Of a DNA stretch of 15,052 nucleotides, positions 12,603-15,052 are shown piece after piece (within the stretch, counting starts at the first letter, position 1; the number at the start of each line of letters is the position of its first letter). The stretch is from 2-01-FULL-49-10 sp041652335 (lineage in GTDB: Bacteria; Patescibacteriota; Kazan-3B-28; UBA10110). A program made the translations under genes and the position numbers. The stretch spans positions 1 to 15,052 of the forward strand of contig JBAZHL010000014.1 in assembly GCA_041652335.1 (NCBI GenBank), read 5' to 3'. Below the pieces are notes generated by a model. The model worked only from the letters and a program-made list of their open reading frames with translations. It searched no databases and was not told where the DNA came from.

Positions 12603-13513
12603 TAATGCAGATGTTTTTTGGTGGAGAGGTAGCTACTCACCGCCCCTACGATCACTCCAAACAAAAGCTGCAATAAGAATATCTGCAGAGCAAACAATGG
12701 ACTAATCGTAGTTGGGCTACCCAACGCGTCTAACGACAGGTACTGGCTTCCCAGATTAGAATTCAAGAACAGCCAGCCGGCTAACATTAATAGGAAAGCG
12801 GCTATTGCCCCAATCACGCCATACAGCATCCCCTCAATAATAAATGGCCACCTAATATACCAATCGGTCGCTCCCACTAACTTCATAATCTCGATCTCTT
12901 CTTTTCTGGTAAAGATCGTCATGCGAATAGTATTAAAGATGATCAGCAGCGCAATGATAATAAAGATCAGACTTAAAGATACGTCCGCGATGCCGACCAT
13001 CCGATTAACCTTGCGCAGCTTATCGATAATATCTTGATTCTTTTTTAAGCCGGTCTCCAAGACCATTTTGGTATCATCCTTGGCCTCGATCTGAGTTACC
13101 ACATCTTCTAACATGTAAGGATTATCAACCTTAATCTCCAAACTGGCCGGTAAAAAGCTGGCATCATCGCCGATCACCTCCAATAACTCCTGACTATCAC
13201 TGTTATAAGCGGTATAGTTCTCTAACGCCTCAGTTTGCGATACATAGGTGATATCCTTTAACCCCTCAATATCTTTGATCCGATCTTTAAACACCATAAT
13301 ATCGCTCTCTGGCACGTACTCTTTAAAGAACACCGCTACGTCTATCCGCGAGTTGATCGCCTGAATAGTCTTATTAACCCCCACGTTAATACTGACAAAC
13401 AGGCTAATTAAAAGCAGCGCTTGCATCATCATAAAGGTCGCAACAAGCGAGAGCCACCCGTTGCGCTTAAATCCCTGCCAAGCCGTTTTAATTACTCGCA
13501 AAAAAAGTTCCAT
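12602..13513 (-). CDS. ftsX: Cell division protein FtsX
   Basis: The membrane partner of the FtsE ATPase, transmitting ATP-driven movement to extracellular wall hydrolases at the septum. 303 residues with four membrane helices: TM1 at about 20-45, then an extracellular domain of about 125 residues (to about 172), then TM2-TM4. The conserved cytoplasmic stretch FTRKEEIEIMKLVGATDWYI after TM2 is the FtsE-contact region of the FtsX/MacB superfamily. The ATG at 13513 comes directly after the GGGGTAA end of element C, so this element supplies its entire upstream sequence. Normally ftsX follows ftsE closely or overlaps it; here 287 bases of cassette separate them. It overlaps the M23 gene by one base. 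Confidence 0.95.
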   Translation of the reverse strand: MELFLRVIKTAWQGFKRNGWLSLVATFMMMQALLLISLFVSINVGVNKTIQAINSRIDVAVFFKEYVPESDIMVFKDRIKDIEGLKDITYVSQTEALENYTAYNSDSQELLEVIGDDASFLPASLEIKVDNPYMLEDVVTQIEAKDDTKMVLETGLKKNQDIIDKLRKVNRMVGIADVSLSLIFIIIALLIIFNTIRMTIFTRKEEIEIMKLVGATDWYIRWPFIIEGMLYGVIGAIAAFLLMLAGWLFLNSNLGSQYLSLDALGSPTTISPLFALQIFLLQLLFGVIVGAVSSYLSTKKHLH

Positions 13514-13774
13514 TTACCCCGTTAGAATTAGGAAGCGTTTCAGCCTCGTTTTAATATACCTCTTGCCCATACCTGTTTTAAGATATTTTTCTCTGACTCG
13601 TGCGTCGTGATCGTCCAAACAAGCTTCGTAGTAAATTAGAGCGAACGGTCCCCTTCCTTTGGTAGCAGTCATCAGGTTAGAATTATGCTGGCTGAAACGC
13701 TTCCGCAGGTTATTGGTAGAGCCAGTATACCATTTACCATCTTTGGAACTTTGGAGAACATATGTGTATATCAT
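13514..13774 (-). CDS. Small GIY-YIG endonuclease (UPF0213/YhbQ type) inside element C
   Basis: A minimal GIY-YIG domain of 86 residues from the ATG at 13774 (a TTG two codons earlier is possible). The GIY part is degenerate but aligned (MIYTYVLQ, Y5). The YIG part is WYTGSTNNLRKRFSQHN with Y16, G18 and the catalytic arginine R24. The metal-binding glutamate is likely E62 in ARVREKYLK, and the C-terminus GKRYIKTRLKR fits the family. These enzymes cut DNA, and such standalone domains are often of unknown purpose. The gene sits between ftsE and ftsX, same strand, bounded by inverted repeats, and its TAA stop lies within the left repeat. No Shine-Dalgarno is visible. It probably moves with, or moves, the repeat family. 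Confidence 0.85.
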   Translation of the reverse strand: MIYTYVLQSSKDGKWYTGSTNNLRKRFSQHNSNLMTATKGRGPFALIYYEACLDDHDARVREKYLKTGMGKRYIKTRLKRFLILTG

Positions 13775-13796
13775 TCTCAACCAATTCTAACGGGGT
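13516..13796. mobile_element. Inverted-repeat element C carrying a GIY-YIG gene (281 bp)
   Basis: The ends ACCCCGTTAGAATT (13516-13529) and AATTCTAACGGGGT (13783-13796) are a perfect 14-bp inverted repeat, extended outward and inward by a few imperfect pairs. They differ from A and B only in the last positions. The single internal gene is the GIY-YIG nuclease. ATTTACCC occurs at the left edge (13512-13519) and again just outside the right end (13799-13806), a candidate 8-base direct repeat, although the left copy overlaps the terminus. It separates ftsE from ftsX. Confidence 0.65.
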
Positions 13797-13800
13797 GAAT

Positions 13801-14481
13801 TTACCCTAATCGATATTTTCCTTTTCGCCGATCGCTCATTAACTTTCCATCTTTAAACGAGATCACCCGCTTACCGATCGCATCTACGATCTCACGGTTA
13901 TGTGTGGCCAAGATCACTGTGGTGCCCATTCGATTGATCTTTAGCAGCAGCTGCGAGATATCCCACGCATTATTAGGGTCTAAGTTGCCAGTTGGCTCAT
14001 CCGCAATCAGGAGGCGAGGAGAAAACACTAACGCCCTGGCAATAGCTACTCGCTGAGCCTCTCCACCCGAGAGCTCCTTAGGGAAACTATCCACCTTGTC
14101 TTTGAGCCCTACCAACTCGATGATCTTCATTACCTCCCGCTTGATCACTCCTGTAGGTGCACCCGATACCTCCATGGCAAAGGCCACGTTCTCATAGACA
14201 GTTTTGTTGGGCAGGAGCTTAAAATCTTGGTAGACCACCCCGATCTGGCGCCGATAATAAGGGATGTAACGCTGGTTGATCAAGTGAATGTTTTTGCCAT
14301 CGATCGTTACCTCACCAAAGGTGGGATACTCTTCACAAGTTAATAGCTTGATCAGGGTGGATTTGCCAGCTCCCGAGGGGCCAACTAAACTTACAAACTC
14401 CCTCGGCATAATGGCAAACGAGACGTTATCTAACGCCTTTTTGGTGCCGTAGTGTTTAGTAACACGTTTAAACTGGATCAT
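13801..14481 (-). CDS. ftsE: Cell division ATP-binding protein FtsE
   Basis: The ABC-type ATPase of the FtsEX complex on the cytoplasmic side of the septal membrane. 226 residues, typical length. Walker A is GPSGAGKS at 34-41, Q-loop Q85 is in VVYQDFKLL, the signature LSGGE is at 137-141, Walker B LLIADE is at 157-162 with catalytic E162, and the switch histidine is H194. The ATG at 14481 is preceded by GGTGAGGGG 9 bases upstream. A TATAAT in the short gap after prfB may allow separate transcription. The gene ends directly before element C. The prfB-ftsE-ftsX order is a familiar arrangement in Gram-positive and related bacteria. Confidence 0.96.
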   Translation of the reverse strand: MIQFKRVTKHYGTKKALDNVSFAIMPREFVSLVGPSGAGKSTLIKLLTCEEYPTFGEVTIDGKNIHLINQRYIPYYRRQIGVVYQDFKLLPNKTVYENVAFAMEVSGAPTGVIKREVMKIIELVGLKDKVDSFPKELSGGEAQRVAIARALVFSPRLLIADEPTGNLDPNNAWDISQLLLKINRMGTTVILATHNREIVDAIGKRVISFKDGKLMSDRRKGKYRLG

Positions 14482-14502
14482 ACTAAAAATCCCCTCACCG
14501 CC

Positions 14503-14508
14503 ATTATA
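14503..14508 (-). promoter_or_regulatory. Possible -10 element before ftsE
   Basis: A perfect TATAAT on the minus strand lies in the 29-base gap between prfB and ftsE, about 22 bases before the ATG. I see no -35 at a suitable distance. It may be a weak internal promoter of the operon or a chance match in A/T-rich sequence. Confidence 0.3.
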
Positions 14509-14510
14509 CT

Positions 14511-15052
14511 TTAACTTCCCTTTTCTTTTTCTGACAAAATTACGCTATTTATTAGTTCGTCTAAATTACCCTCTTCCAATACTTCTTTTATTTGATTGGT
14601 AGCAAAATTGCTCCGGTGATCTTTTATTTGATGATACGGATGCAATACATAGCTTCTAACTTGATGACCAAAATCGCCAGATTTATCCGCCGCCTTTAAC
14701 TTACGCGTCTGTTCATCTCGCAATTCTTGATAGTGCAGGAACACTCGCTGCTTTAATAATTTCATCGCGCTCTCCTTGTTCTGCGTCTGCGACCTTTCGT
14801 TCTGAGCCGAGACCGCGATCTTGGTTGGAAGATGGGTAATTCTGACCGCCGAATCGGTAGTGTTAACCGATTGTCCACCGTGGCCAGACGAATGAAAAAC
14901 ATCGATCCTCAGCTCCTTCTCCGGCAGATCGAGATCCTTTAACTCGCCCATATCGGGGATGACCTCAACCAGAGAGAACGAGGTCTGTCTCAGATTTTGC
15001 GCGTTATAAGGAGACAGCCTAACCAGACGATGCACTCCTTTTTCGGCCTTCA
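14511..15052 (-). CDS. prfB: Peptide chain release factor 2 (5' end outside window)
   Basis: The C-terminal 180 or so residues of a class I release factor that hydrolyses peptidyl-tRNA at UGA and UAA. The frame is open to the window edge (KAEKGVHRLVRLSPYNAQNL). The catalytic GGQ is in SSGHGGQSVNTTDSAVRITH (GGQ followed by S where H is more usual). RF2-type features are the RLSP..QTSF stretch and the tail FGHQVRSYVLHPYHQIKDHR. An RF2 alongside TGA stops in the window argues for the standard bacterial code. The programmed-frameshift region of RF2, if present, would be outside. ftsE follows after 29 bases. Confidence 0.93.
   Translation of the reverse strand, partial: KAEKGVHRLVRLSPYNAQNLRQTSFSLVEVIPDMGELKDLDLPEKELRIDVFHSSGHGGQSVNTTDSAVRITHLPTKIAVSAQNERSQTQNKESAMKLLKQRVFLHYQELRDEQTRKLKAADKSGDFGHQVRSYVLHPYHQIKDHRSNFATNQIKEVLEEGNLDELINSVILSEKEKGS

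Noticed and set aside
6543..13796. The repeated CTAACGGGGT motif as a CRISPR array
   Set aside because: Copies are inverted pairs, separated by genes and kilobases, without regular spacers or cas genes.

Overview
The window comes from a compact bacterial genome of roughly balanced base composition, with nearly all genes on the minus strand. Housekeeping genes at both ends flank a more variable middle. UGA is an ordinary stop: the atpF and ctpA reading frames end in TGA, and a class I release factor with RF2 features lies at the right edge. This excludes codes in which UGA is reassigned. Several housekeeping genes lack a clear Shine-Dalgarno site, two look leaderless, and genes are tightly packed. 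Together with a small GIY-YIG ORF bounded by inverted repeats, this fits Candidate Phyla Radiation / Patescibacteria. The placement is an inference, and no rRNA or other decisive marker is present.

Right part (15052 to 9660, minus strand): prfB (5' end outside the window), ftsE, a GIY-YIG nuclease cassette, ftsX, an EnvC/M23 peptidoglycan hydrolase with an intact metal site, a CtpA-type S41 protease and ribosomal protein L9. FtsE-FtsX, the hydrolase and the protease form a cell-division and wall-remodelling module. It is interrupted twice by inverted-repeat elements with a common terminal sequence. A hairpin-rich spacer (9365-9659) containing a terminator follows, then glyS (9292 to 7994), probably with a leaderless start.

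Middle part (7974 to 4563): probable accessory genes. They are a small two-helix membrane protein, a GNAT acetyltransferase, a GrpB-family protein, a plus-strand MazG-like protein made of a tandem duplication with one degenerate half, and a short beta-carbonic-anhydrase-like protein. Strong intrinsic terminators, two 14-bp palindromes at promoter regions and a third copy of the inverted-repeat element lie among them.

Left part (4412 to 1, minus strand): the F-type ATP synthase operon atpZ/I-like, atpB, atpE, atpF, atpH, atpA, atpG (3' end outside). Subunit c carries two membrane carboxylates (E26 and E59) spaced as in two-carboxylate sodium-type rotors, so Na+ coupling is a possibility.

The most interesting signal is the family of three inverted-repeat elements (A 6543-6657, B 11314-11436, C 13516-13796). 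All have termini of the form ACCCCGTTAGAGAT or ACCCCGTTAGAATT. One encodes a GIY-YIG nuclease, and two sit exactly in gene junctions so that the element end abuts the downstream ATG. They resemble a small mobile family (one nuclease-bearing member and two ORF-less ones) adapted to operon junctions.
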